Assembly: GCA_012512795.1 (NCBI GenBank)
Contig: JAAZDL010000184.1
Coordinates: 1 to 6,314 of the forward strand
DNA length: 6,314 nt
Direction of reading: 5' to 3'
Source of the DNA: Mycoplasmatota bacterium
GTDB taxonomy: Bacteria > Bacillota_I > Bacilli_A > RF39 > UBA660
In this document: piece by piece, positions 1-6,242 of the stretch
How the letters are laid out: the number at the start of each line of letters is the position of its first letter
Position numbering within the stretch: position 1 is the first letter of the stretch
Program-made: the position numbers and the translations under genes
The notes under the pieces: model-generated
What the model was told of the DNA's origin: nothing
Databases searched by the model: none
What the model saw: the letters and a program-made list of their open reading frames with translations, nothing else

Positions 1-1
1 C

Positions 2-223
2 AAATATAGTAATGAATCAAATAAAAGACAAAAAGACAAGATAGTAAAGTGCTTAGTAACTGGAGTAAGCGATAAAAATAAAAGTAAAGTATGTGGTTAT
101 ACTGAAAATATGAAACTAGTGAATATTGAAGGAAATAAAGATTTAATTGGAAAAATAATTAATGTTAGAATTACTGAAACTAAGAGTTTTTCACTAGATG
201 GTGTATATATAGAAGAAGTGTAA
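2..223 (+). CDS. miaB: MiaB C-terminus (TRAM domain), tRNA-2-methylthio-N6-dimethylallyladenosine synthase, 5'-partial
   Basis: The reading frame is open from the left edge to a TAA stop and gives 73 residues; the start lies outside the window. The segment matches the end of MiaB: a TRAM domain with the pattern CLVTGVSDKNKSKVCGYTEN, then KLVNIEG, LIGKIINVRITE and a final SFSLDG before the stop. By family knowledge, MiaB is a radical-SAM enzyme with two [4Fe-4S] clusters that adds a methylthio group to i6A37 of tRNAs reading UNN codons; the TRAM domain binds the tRNA. The catalytic radical-SAM and UPF0004 domains are not visible here. The related MtaB/RimO families also end in TRAM domains, but the GYTE-x(2)-KLVN-x-EG pattern favours MiaB. 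The gene ends in a hairpin terminator, so it is probably the last gene of its own transcript. Confidence 0.85.
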   Translation, partial: KYSNESNKRQKDKIVKCLVTGVSDKNKSKVCGYTENMKLVNIEGNKDLIGKIINVRITETKSFSLDGVYIEEV

Positions 224-254
224 ATAAAGTGTTTATATAATCACTTTATTTTTA
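222..254 (+). terminator. Rho-independent terminator after miaB
   Basis: AAATAAAGTG (222-231) pairs perfectly with CACTTTATTT (242-251), a 10-bp stem around a 10-nt loop, and T249-T253 form a T run on its 3' side. The stem begins inside the miaB stop codon. It has only two G-C pairs, so termination may be leaky. Confidence 0.6.
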
Positions 255-287
255 ATTATATTGCAATTATATTATAATTAGTATAAG
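250..287 (+). promoter_or_regulatory. Probable sigma-A promoter of the 299-4102 operon
   Basis: Two readings are possible. The first is a perfect TATAAT -10 at 273-278 with a poor -35 TTTTAA at 250-255 (17-bp spacer). The second is TTGCAA at 261-266 with TATAAG at 282-287 (15-bp spacer). The first has the better -10 and spacing. The region also holds an 8-bp inverted repeat, TAATTATA (253-260) and TATAATTA (273-280), overlapping the -10. In such AT-rich DNA the exact elements are uncertain, but a promoter is expected here because a terminator lies just upstream. Confidence 0.45.
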
Positions 288-298
288 AGTGGTGGATT

Positions 299-892
299 AT
301 GAAAAAAATTATGTTAATTCTTATAGTTATTTTAGTAGCTTTTGCCTTAGTATCTTATAATAATCTTTATAATAATGAGGAAGATAACAGTAGTAGTAAT
401 AACGTAAGTGAAGTGCCTGCTGATTATAATTGTCCAGAAGATTATATATGTGAAAAAATAAATAATAAAATATATAATTGGAGTAACAAGAAAAATATTT
501 ATGTTTCTAAACTATTTTACTACGGAGGTAATAATTCAGTAGTTGGAAACCTTAGAATAACTTCTGGAGGTCATCTAGTATTTATTGATAATAGTGGAAT
601 TGTTTTATCTAATTATAGTAATATAAAAAACAGTGTAGTTTCAATAGATTCACTTACAGAAGAATGCGATGGAGTTTTTTATATAGCTTTAACATCTAAA
701 GGAGAAGTATATAGAACTAATCCTGAAAGTGTACTTTTGCTTAGAACACCGTTTTATAAAATAGAGGAGTTATCAGATAAAACTTTTACTGGCATTTCAC
801 TTGACTATAAAGTTAAAGAAGGAAAATGTTCAGATATAAAAATAAAACTAAAAGATAATAAAAATAATGTAACTGAGTTTACAATAGATTAA
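299..892 (+). CDS. Membrane-anchored extracytoplasmic protein of unknown function (197 aa)
   Basis: I do not recognise this protein. It opens with a short basic N-terminus (MKK) and a hydrophobic segment at residues 4-20, either an uncleaved signal anchor or a signal peptide. No lipobox cysteine follows, so it is unlikely to be a lipoprotein. Residues 22-42 are a low-complexity, Asn/Ser/Glu-rich linker. The remaining ~150 residues look beta-strand rich and contain four cysteines (C45, C51, C123, C177), an even number that would allow disulfides outside the cell. W61 is one of only two tryptophans visible in the window. The ATG is preceded by a GAGTGGTGG Shine-Dalgarno region with tight spacing. 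It is the first gene of the predicted operon and lies 11 bp before the HAD gene. The link to its neighbours' functions is unknown; the anchor and export are inferred from sequence character only. Confidence 0.75.
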   Translation: MKKIMLILIVILVAFALVSYNNLYNNEEDNSSSNNVSEVPADYNCPEDYICEKINNKIYNWSNKKNIYVSKLFYYGGNNSVVGNLRITSGGHLVFIDNSGIVLSNYSNIKNSVVSIDSLTEECDGVFYIALTSKGEVYRTNPESVLLLRTPFYKIEELSDKTFTGISLDYKVKEGKCSDIKIKLKDNKNNVTEFTID

Positions 893-903
893 AGGAGATA
901 ATT

Positions 904-1419
904 ATGAAAAGACTATATATTGATTTTGATGGAGTTGTACTTGATACAATACCATATTTATATTCAGCTCTTGAAAAAAGTGGAGCAGATGTAAGCAACG
1001 AAAGAGAAATAAGAATATTTTATGCTTCATTTGATTTTTCAACTATTATAAATGATGATAATATTTTAAATGATTCAATAAATTCTATAAATAAACTTAT
1101 AGAAAGTAAGAGATTTGAAATAAGTTTTTTAACTCATGTTAACTCGTTAGACGAAGCATGTAGAAAAACTGAATATTTAAGAAACAAATTTAAAGATATT
1201 ACTATAATTATTGTTCCAAAAGAGATATCTAAAACAAAAATGGTACATAGTAAAGATGCTATATTAGTTGATGATTATTCTGGTAATTTAATAGAATGGG
1301 AAGAAAATGGTGGTATTGCAATTAGATTTTCTAAAGAAATGGAATCTCATGGATATAGAGTTATTGACAAATTAGATCAACTTCTTAATATATTTGATGA
1401 AAATGGTGATTTAATATGA
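904..1419 (+). CDS. HAD-superfamily phosphatase, 5'(3')-deoxyribonucleotidase-like (171 aa)
   Basis: All HAD motifs are visible. Motif I is DFDGV at residues 7-11, with D7 as the predicted nucleophile and D9 as the acid/base. Motif II is FLTHV with T77. A motif III lysine lies in the KEISKTK stretch (K110 or K112). Motif IV is LVDDY with D123 and D124 binding Mg2+. A small helical cap can be placed between motifs I and II (about residues 16-70). The block after motif IV (NLIEWEENGGIAIRF) resembles the small 5'(3')-deoxyribonucleotidases (NT5C type) and phage 5'-nucleotidases, so a soluble nucleotide monophosphatase is likely, but the substrate cannot be read from sequence. A good AGGAGA site at 894-899 supports the ATG. 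The TGA stop overlaps the next ATG as ATGA, so the two are probably translationally coupled. Other HAD phosphatase activities remain possible. Confidence 0.8.
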   Translation: MKRLYIDFDGVVLDTIPYLYSALEKSGADVSNEREIRIFYASFDFSTIINDDNILNDSINSINKLIESKRFEISFLTHVNSLDEACRKTEYLRNKFKDITIIIVPKEISKTKMVHSKDAILVDDYSGNLIEWEENGGIAIRFSKEMESHGYRVIDKLDQLLNIFDENGDLI

Positions 1420-1946
1420 TAGAGGTTATTACTGTGGTGACAGGTTTTTTAAGAGAAAACTGTTATATTGTGCATGATGGTATTAATGCTCTTGTTATAG
1501 ATCCTGGAAGTGATCTTAAAAAGATATTAATTGAAATTAATACTAGAAATTTACAAGTTAAAGGTATTTTAATTACTCACTATCATTTTGATCATGTAGG
1601 TTGTCTTGAAGAGATGAAAGAATTATATCCAACAGCAAAAGTAGTTGATTATAAAAGTGATGCTAATGAAAAAATTGGTACTTTTGAATTTAAAGTAGTA
1701 CAGACTTTTGGCCATACTATGGATAGTGCATCATTTTATTTTGATAAAAACGATATATTATTTACAGGGGATTTTATCTTTAAAGAGACTATTGGTAATT
1801 TTGATGAAGATACTGAAGAATATATGATAAATAGTCTTAAAATATTTAAATATTTGTCTACTAATGTAACTATTTATCCTGGTCATGATGAGAAAACAAC
1901 AGTAGCTCATGAACTTAAAAACAACCCTTATTTAAGAGGCTTATAG
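1416..1946 (+). CDS. MBL-fold metallohydrolase, glyoxalase-II-like (YqgX/YcbL type, 176 aa)
   Basis: This is a metallo-beta-lactamase-fold hydrolase with a complete set of predicted metal ligands: HxHxDH in THYHFDH (H55, H57, D59, H60), H100 in FGHT, D119 in FTGD and H157 in YPGHD. The opening (NCYIV, then LVIDPGSD) and the ending TTVAHELKNNPYL are typical of the short glyoxalase-II-like branch that includes B. subtilis YqgX. These are cytoplasmic two-metal (Zn/Fe) hydrolases acting on thioesters or related substrates; the true substrate here is unknown. It lacks the long glutathione-binding C-terminal domain of classical GloB and is shorter than YqgX. The usual GHTPGS motif reads GHTMDS. Its start overlaps the HAD stop by 4 nt, with a GGTGAT ribosome-binding site at 1405-1410, and its TAG stop overlaps the priA GTG start by 1 nt. 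Confidence 0.88.
   Translation: MIEVITVVTGFLRENCYIVHDGINALVIDPGSDLKKILIEINTRNLQVKGILITHYHFDHVGCLEEMKELYPTAKVVDYKSDANEKIGTFEFKVVQTFGHTMDSASFYFDKNDILFTGDFIFKETIGNFDEDTEEYMINSLKIFKYLSTNVTIYPGHDEKTTVAHELKNNPYLRGL
1934..1939 (+). promoter_or_regulatory. Ribosome-binding site for the priA GTG start
   Basis: AAGAGG lies 6 nt before the GTG at 1946-1948, inside the last codons of the MBL hydrolase gene. This spacing, together with conserved PriA sequence beginning at the second residue, fixes the non-ATG start within the TAGTG stop/start overlap. Confidence 0.6.
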
Positions 1947-4102
1947 TGTTAGCTAGTGTTTTAGTAGAATACCCTGTAAGTTCTATTAACAAATATTTTG
2001 ATTATATTATTGCTGATGATGTTTTAAAAGATTTAAAAGTAGGTCATAAAGTAATAGTTCCTTTTGCAACTAAAGAAGTAGAAGGATTTGTTATTAAAAT
2101 ACATAATAATATTGATAAAAATATAAGCTATAAGAAAATAGTTAAAATAGTAGAGAAAGATTTTTATTTAAATGAAGAACTTTTAAATTTAGGTAAAAAT
2201 ATGAGTGATACTTTAATTTGTAATTTAATATCATGCTACCAAGTAATGCTTCCTAAAGCATTAAAAGCTTCTTTTAAAACAAATATCAATAGAAAATATG
2301 AAACAACCCTCTCTTTAAATAAAAATGTAAATATTGATGAATATATTATAAATAATAAAAGAAATAAGAAGGAAATTGAAATATTAAATTTACTTAAAGA
2401 AAGAGAATATTTAAAAAGTAAATTGTATTCTCAATCACTTAGGAATCTTATTACTAAAAAAATAGTTATTGAAAATAAATATGAAATTAATAGAGAAGTT
2501 TTATATGAAGAAGAAAAAAGTAAAAATATAATACTAACTTCAGATCAAAAAAATGCATATAATGAAATTATAAATAGTAGAGATATGAAGTTTCTTTTGC
2601 ATGGAGTAACTGGAAGTGGTAAAACGGAAGTATATATTGAATTAATAAAAAGTATCATAAAAAGTAAAAAAACTTCTATAGTACTAGTTCCTGAAATATC
2701 TTTAACTCCTCAAATAGTTTCTAGATTTAAAAATGTATTTGGAGCTAAAGTAGCTGTTTTTCATAGTGCTCTTAGTGAAGGAGAAAAATATGATGAATAT
2801 AGAAGGATACTTAAAGGTGAAGTATCTTTGGTGGTTGGTGCTAGAAGTGCTATATTTGTTCCTCTTAATAATATAGGATTAATTGTAATTGATGAATGTC
2901 AAAGTTCTACATATAAGCAAGAAAATAATCCTAAGTATAATGCTATAGATATTGCTTTTAAAAGAGGAGAATATAATAATGCAAAAGTAGTACTAGGAAG
3001 TGCAACTCCATCTTTAGAGCAGTTTGCGAGAGCTAAAAAGAATGTTTTTCATCTAGTGTCTTTAAAATCAAGAATAAACTTTAGTAATACAACTTATGAA
3101 ATAGTTAATATGGAAAAAGAAGTTAAAAAGAGAAATTATATAATAAGTGAAAAACTAGATTTTGAAATAAAATCTGCACTTATGAGAAAAGAACAAGTAA
3201 TACTACTATTAAATAGAAGAGGATTTTCTACATTTTTATCATGTACTAATTGTGGATATGTATATACTTGTCCTAACTGTGATATATCTTTAATATATCA
3301 TAAAAGTAGTAATAGTTATTCTTGTCATTATTGTGGATATAGAACTACTAAAACAAATATATGTCCTAAATGTAATGAAGAGTCTATAAAAGATTTAGGA
3401 CTAGGTACTGAAAAGTTAGAAAGTCTTGTTGAAAAAAAGTATAATACTAAAGTTTTAAGAATGGATGCTGATACTACAAGTACTAAAAATGCTCATCAAA
3501 AACTAATAAAAGAGTTTTCGTCTGGAAATTATAATATTTTAGTTGGAACTCAAATGATATCTAAAGGTCTTAATTTTGAAAATGTTTCTTTAGTCGGAAT
3601 AATTAATTCAGATGCATCTTTATCAATCCCTGATTTTAGAAGTAGCGAAAGAACATATGAGTTATTAAGTCAAACATCTGGAAGAGTTGGAAGATTTGAT
3701 TTGAATGGTAAAGTTATTATTCAAACTTATAATCATGATAATTATGTATATAAAGCAGTTATTCAAAATGATTTTGAGCAGTTTTATAATTATGAAATGG
3801 ATATAAGAAAGAGACTTAATTATCCTCCTTACTATTATATTTGTTTACTAACTATTATAAGTAGTAGTTATGAAAAAGCTCGTGATGAGGCTAATAAAGT
3901 AAGAAAGTATCTAGATAAAAATTTAAATAAAGATCATATAATACTTGGTCCTTCTATTGCTAGTATTTTTAAACTTAAAAATAAATATAGATTTAATATA
4001 ATGATTAAATATAAAAAATCAGATGAAGTAATAAAAGTAGTTAAAGAAATAAATTCTATAATTTTAAAAGATGTAATAATTGATATAAATATTAATATCT
4101 AA
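1946..4102 (+). CDS. priA: Primosomal protein N', replication-restart helicase PriA (718 aa)
   Basis: PriA is a 3'-5' superfamily 2 helicase that recognises stalled forks and reloads the replicative helicase. The N-terminal 3'-DNA-binding domain covers about residues 1-100 (opening VLVEYPVSSINKYFDY), followed by a diverged winged-helix region. The helicase core starts near residue 195: Walker A GVTGSGKT (220-227), LVPEISLTPQ, Walker B DECQ (316-319) followed by SSTYKQ, and GSATPS from 351. Eight zinc-binding cysteines form four pairs (433/436, 442/445, 460/463, 473/476). Lobe 2 carries GTQMISKG (534-541) and GRVGR (579-583), and the C-terminal domain follows to 718. Length is close to E. coli PriA (732). 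The Walker B motif is odd: the family norm is DEEH. It contains no tryptophan. It is the last gene of the operon and starts at GTG overlapping the upstream stop. In B. subtilis priA is followed by def then fmt; here def is absent. Confidence 0.97.
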   Translation: MLASVLVEYPVSSINKYFDYIIADDVLKDLKVGHKVIVPFATKEVEGFVIKIHNNIDKNISYKKIVKIVEKDFYLNEELLNLGKNMSDTLICNLISCYQVMLPKALKASFKTNINRKYETTLSLNKNVNIDEYIINNKRNKKEIEILNLLKEREYLKSKLYSQSLRNLITKKIVIENKYEINREVLYEEEKSKNIILTSDQKNAYNEIINSRDMKFLLHGVTGSGKTEVYIELIKSIIKSKKTSIVLVPEISLTPQIVSRFKNVFGAKVAVFHSALSEGEKYDEYRRILKGEVSLVVGARSAIFVPLNNIGLIVIDECQSSTYKQENNPKYNAIDIAFKRGEYNNAKVVLGSATPSLEQFARAKKNVFHLVSLKSRINFSNTTYEIVNMEKEVKKRNYIISEKLDFEIKSALMRKEQVILLLNRRGFSTFLSCTNCGYVYTCPNCDISLIYHKSSNSYSCHYCGYRTTKTNICPKCNEESIKDLGLGTEKLESLVEKKYNTKVLRMDADTTSTKNAHQKLIKEFSSGNYNILVGTQMISKGLNFENVSLVGIINSDASLSIPDFRSSERTYELLSQTSGRVGRFDLNGKVIIQTYNHDNYVYKAVIQNDFEQFYNYEMDIRKRLNYPPYYYICLLTIISSSYEKARDEANKVRKYLDKNLNKDHIILGPSIASIFKLKNKYRFNIMIKYKKSDEVIKVVKEINSIILKDVIIDININI

Positions 4103-4103
4103 A

Positions 4104-4132
4104 TTGTAATAAAAAGTTTTTTTTGATATAAT
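4104..4132 (+). promoter_or_regulatory. Sigma-A promoter for fmt
   Basis: TTGTAA (4104-4109) and a consensus TATAAT (4127-4132) are separated by exactly 17 bp. The spacer contains A5-G-T8, likely intrinsically curved. No hairpin terminator is evident after priA, so fmt may also receive read-through from upstream. The fmt ribosome-binding site is AAGGTGAG at 4143-4150. Confidence 0.65.
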
Positions 4133-4153
4133 TTTACTAGTTAAGGTGAGAGT

Positions 4154-5086
4154 ATGAAAGATAAAAGAGTTATATTTATGGGAACTCCGGAATTTAGTGT
4201 TCCAGTGCTTGAAATGCTAATAGAAAATACTAATGTAATAATGGTTGTAACTCAACCTGATGCTTTAGTTGGAAGGAAAAAAGAATTAAAATATTCTCCA
4301 ATAAAAGAAGTGGCTATTAAAAATAATATTGAAGTATATCAACCAGTAAAAATAAGGAAAGAATTTGAATACATACTAAGCAAAGAAGCTGATATTATAA
4401 TAACTTGTGCTTATGGACAAATAATACCAATAGAATTACTTAATGCTTTTAAATATAAAGCAATAAATGTTCATGCATCACTACTTCCTAAATTAAGAGG
4501 TGGAGCTCCTATTCATAGAGCTATAATTAATGGCTATGAAACTACAGGTATAACAATAATGTATATGGCTCCTGGAATGGATGATGGAGATATTATTACT
4601 CAAGAAGAAGTTAAAATAGAAAAAACTGATAATGTAGGGATTCTTCATGATAAACTTAAATTACTTGGAAGCAAGTTATTACTTCAAACATTACCGGATA
4701 TATTTAATGAAAATATTAAAAGAGTTAAGCAAGATATAAATGAAGTTACTTATGCATATAATATAAATAGAGAAGAAGAAAAAATAAATTTTAATTCCTC
4801 GGCAGAAGAAGTATATAATCATATAAGAGGTTTATATCCATTTCCTACATCATATACAACACTTAATGGTGAAGTATTAAAAGTGTGTGAATCTTATGTG
4901 GGAGAACTAAAAAAAGGAAAGCAAGGAGAAATAACTACTATTTATGAAAATGGAATAGGTGTTAAATGTAATGATAAAGAAATAATAATTACTAAATTAA
5001 AACCAAGCGGTAAAAAAGAAATGAATGCTAAAGATTATATAAACGGAAAAAATAAAGAAAGATTGGTAGGAGAAATATTATGTTAA
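4154..5086 (+). CDS. fmt: Methionyl-tRNA formyltransferase (310 aa)
   Basis: Fmt transfers a formyl group from 10-formyl-tetrahydrofolate to Met-tRNAfMet in the cytoplasm for translation initiation. The N-terminal Rossmann-like domain (about residues 1-200) shows FMGTPEFSVPVLE, VVTQPD-x(3)-GRKK, AYGQIIP, and the signature SLLPKLRGGAPIHRA. Catalytic residues match E. coli N106/H108/D144: N105 and H107 in NVHAS, and D143 in GMDDGD. The C-terminal OB-fold tRNA-binding domain (about 205-310) includes INFNSSAEEVYNHIRGL and YPFPTSYT. Positions that commonly carry tryptophan in this domain (IDW, NPWP) are phenylalanine here. Length is normal for the family (about 310-315). It has its own promoter, and its stop overlaps the start of the next gene by 7 nt. 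The usual partner deformylase gene def is not adjacent. Confidence 0.97.
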   Translation: MKDKRVIFMGTPEFSVPVLEMLIENTNVIMVVTQPDALVGRKKELKYSPIKEVAIKNNIEVYQPVKIRKEFEYILSKEADIIITCAYGQIIPIELLNAFKYKAINVHASLLPKLRGGAPIHRAIINGYETTGITIMYMAPGMDDGDIITQEEVKIEKTDNVGILHDKLKLLGSKLLLQTLPDIFNENIKRVKQDINEVTYAYNINREEEKINFNSSAEEVYNHIRGLYPFPTSYTTLNGEVLKVCESYVGELKKGKQGEITTIYENGIGVKCNDKEIIITKLKPSGKKEMNAKDYINGKNKERLVGEILC

Positions 5087-5841
5087 AAGAAATTTTTACT
5101 AAAAGAGAAGTCTCTGAAGAAGAGAAAAAAAGAAAATTAAATAGAGAGATTTCTCTATTTGGAATAATATTTATATTTGCTATATTGGTTTTTATGTTTG
5201 GAGATATTGTAAAGACTCCTAAAGAAAAAGATGTAGATAAAATTGATGAGGTAAAAAAAGAGACAGTAGTTGAATTGTTTGATAAAATTAATGATAACTA
5301 TAGTTTAGTAATAGAAAAAAATGAAAACGATGTGATTTCTTCACTTAAATATGCAAGAGATAAAAGTATAATATTACTAGAGAGTAAAGATGATGTATTA
5401 GATCAAGAAGGATATATGATTTATAATCAAAAAATGTATTATTTAAAAGATGGTGTACTTCATGAAACTCAAAAAATAAACTATAAGATTGAATATAATG
5501 CAGTTTATTATGATATTTCTTTTATTAAAACGCTTCTTAAATCATGTAAGATGGAAGAAGTTGATTCATCACAAATAAATTGTAAATTAAAAGTGTCAGA
5601 CTTCTTAAAAGAATATAATTATAAATACGATACTAGTTATAAAATTGTGGATGATAAAGATTTTATTTTAAATATATTATATTCAACCTCTAGTATTAAA
5701 AGTATTAAAATTGACTATAGTGAAATAAATAAAATCTTAACTGCAAAAGATGAAAATAATATAATTATTTATAATATTAAAATAAATGATATTGGTACTA
5801 ATAACTTTGAAGAAAATATTTCTAAAATTAATTTAAAATAA
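5080..5841 (+). CDS. Single-pass membrane protein of unknown function (253 aa)
   Basis: I do not recognise this family. The first ~24 residues are highly charged (EEEKKRKLNR), followed by one hydrophobic segment at about residues 24-42 (LFGIIFIFAILVFMFG). By the positive-inside rule the N-terminus is cytoplasmic and the ~200-residue C-terminal part lies outside. That part is Lys/Asp/Asn/Ile/Tyr-rich, with predicted alternating strands and helices, and contains two cysteines (C156, C168) that could pair. No enzyme motif is visible. The start overlaps fmt by 7 nt and has AGGAGA at 5068-5073 inside fmt, so it is co-transcribed and probably translationally coupled with it. It is followed by a terminator, making it the last gene of the fmt unit. 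Its position between fmt and gpsB suggests, but does not show, a cell-envelope or division role. Confidence 0.75.
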   Translation: MLKEIFTKREVSEEEKKRKLNREISLFGIIFIFAILVFMFGDIVKTPKEKDVDKIDEVKKETVVELFDKINDNYSLVIEKNENDVISSLKYARDKSIILLESKDDVLDQEGYMIYNQKMYYLKDGVLHETQKINYKIEYNAVYYDISFIKTLLKSCKMEEVDSSQINCKLKVSDFLKEYNYKYDTSYKIVDDKDFILNILYSTSSIKSIKIDYSEINKILTAKDENNIIIYNIKINDIGTNNFEENISKINLK

Positions 5842-5844
5842 TCT

Positions 5845-5874
5845 AAAGTATCTCTCGTATGAGATGCTTTTCAT
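5845..5874 (+). terminator. Rho-independent terminator of the fmt operon
   Basis: AAAGTATCTC (5845-5854) pairs with GAGATGCTTT (5861-5870): ten pairs including one G-T wobble, a 6-nt loop TCGTAT, and a T-rich tail TTTTCATT. It starts 3 nt after the stop codon and directly precedes the gpsB promoter. Confidence 0.75.
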
Positions 5875-5903
5875 TTGACAAAAACTTAAAATTATCGTAA
5901 AAT
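5875..5903 (+). promoter_or_regulatory. Sigma-A promoter for gpsB (and probably rnpB)
   Basis: A consensus TTGACA -35 (5875-5880) and TAAAAT -10 (5898-5903) are separated by exactly 17 bp. Transcription should begin near 5910, leaving a short leader. The gpsB ribosome-binding site GAGAGG (5914-5919) sits 8 nt before the ATG. This is the strongest promoter match in the window. Confidence 0.8.
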
Positions 5904-5927
5904 TATCATGGAAGAGAGGCTAAAAAG

Positions 5928-6242
5928 ATGTATGAGGATAAAAGATTTCTAAACACTAGAGAAATTCTTGAAAAAGACTTTAAAATTGACGCTAGAGGGT
6001 ATAGACCTCAAGAGGTTGACCAGTTTTTAGATTTGATTATTAAAGATTATATTGATTTCGAGACTACTACTAAGAGATTAATTACTGAGCTTAGGGCTTT
6101 AGAGACTGAAAATGCTAAACTTAAGGCTGATATAAGAAATTTAAAATCTTCAATTGAACTTGCCAACTCTAGTAAAGGTGTTACTAATGTAGATTTACTT
6201 AAAAGAATAAGTGATTTAGAGAAAATAGTATACGGAGAATAA
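5928..6242 (+). CDS. gpsB: GpsB cell-division/cell-shape regulator (104 aa)
   Basis: GpsB is a small cytoplasmic coiled-coil protein of the DivIVA family that links penicillin-binding proteins and other division partners at the membrane of Bacillota. The N-terminal DivIVA-like domain carries LNTREILEKDFKIDARGYR (about residues 8-26) and EVDQFLDLIIKDY (29-41). A coiled coil spans about 42-78, with heptad-like ETENAKLKADIRNLKSSIEL. After a short linker, the C-terminal oligomerisation segment TNVDLLKRISDLEKIVYG (86-103) closely resembles the TNFDILKRLSNLEKHVFG ending of B. subtilis GpsB. That C-terminal segment, the 104-residue length (98 in B. subtilis) and location before rnpB separate it from the longer DivIVA. 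The protein is encoded behind its own strong promoter and good ribosome-binding site, and its presence implies a peptidoglycan-based division machinery. Confidence 0.95.
   Translation: MYEDKRFLNTREILEKDFKIDARGYRPQEVDQFLDLIIKDYIDFETTTKRLITELRALETENAKLKADIRNLKSSIELANSSKGVTNVDLLKRISDLEKIVYGE

Noticed and set aside
299..892. Lipoprotein reading of the 197-aa protein
   Set aside because: There is no cysteine at the end of the hydrophobic segment (sequence runs ALVSYNN), so no lipobox.
2891..2902. PriA as a pseudogene because of the altered Walker B
   Set aside because: The frame is intact at full length with Walker A, zinc cysteines and motifs V/VI conserved, and the catalytic Asp-Glu pair kept.
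4082..4124. Possible terminator after priA: GATAT...ATATC repeat and a T8 run at 4117-4124
   Set aside because: The 5-bp repeat has a long loop and lies 17 nt before the T run; no stable hairpin abuts the T tract, which is better read as part of the fmt promoter spacer.
5928..6242. Annotation as DivIVA
   Set aside because: The short length, the C-terminal TNVDLLKRISDLEK segment and adjacency to rnpB identify GpsB.
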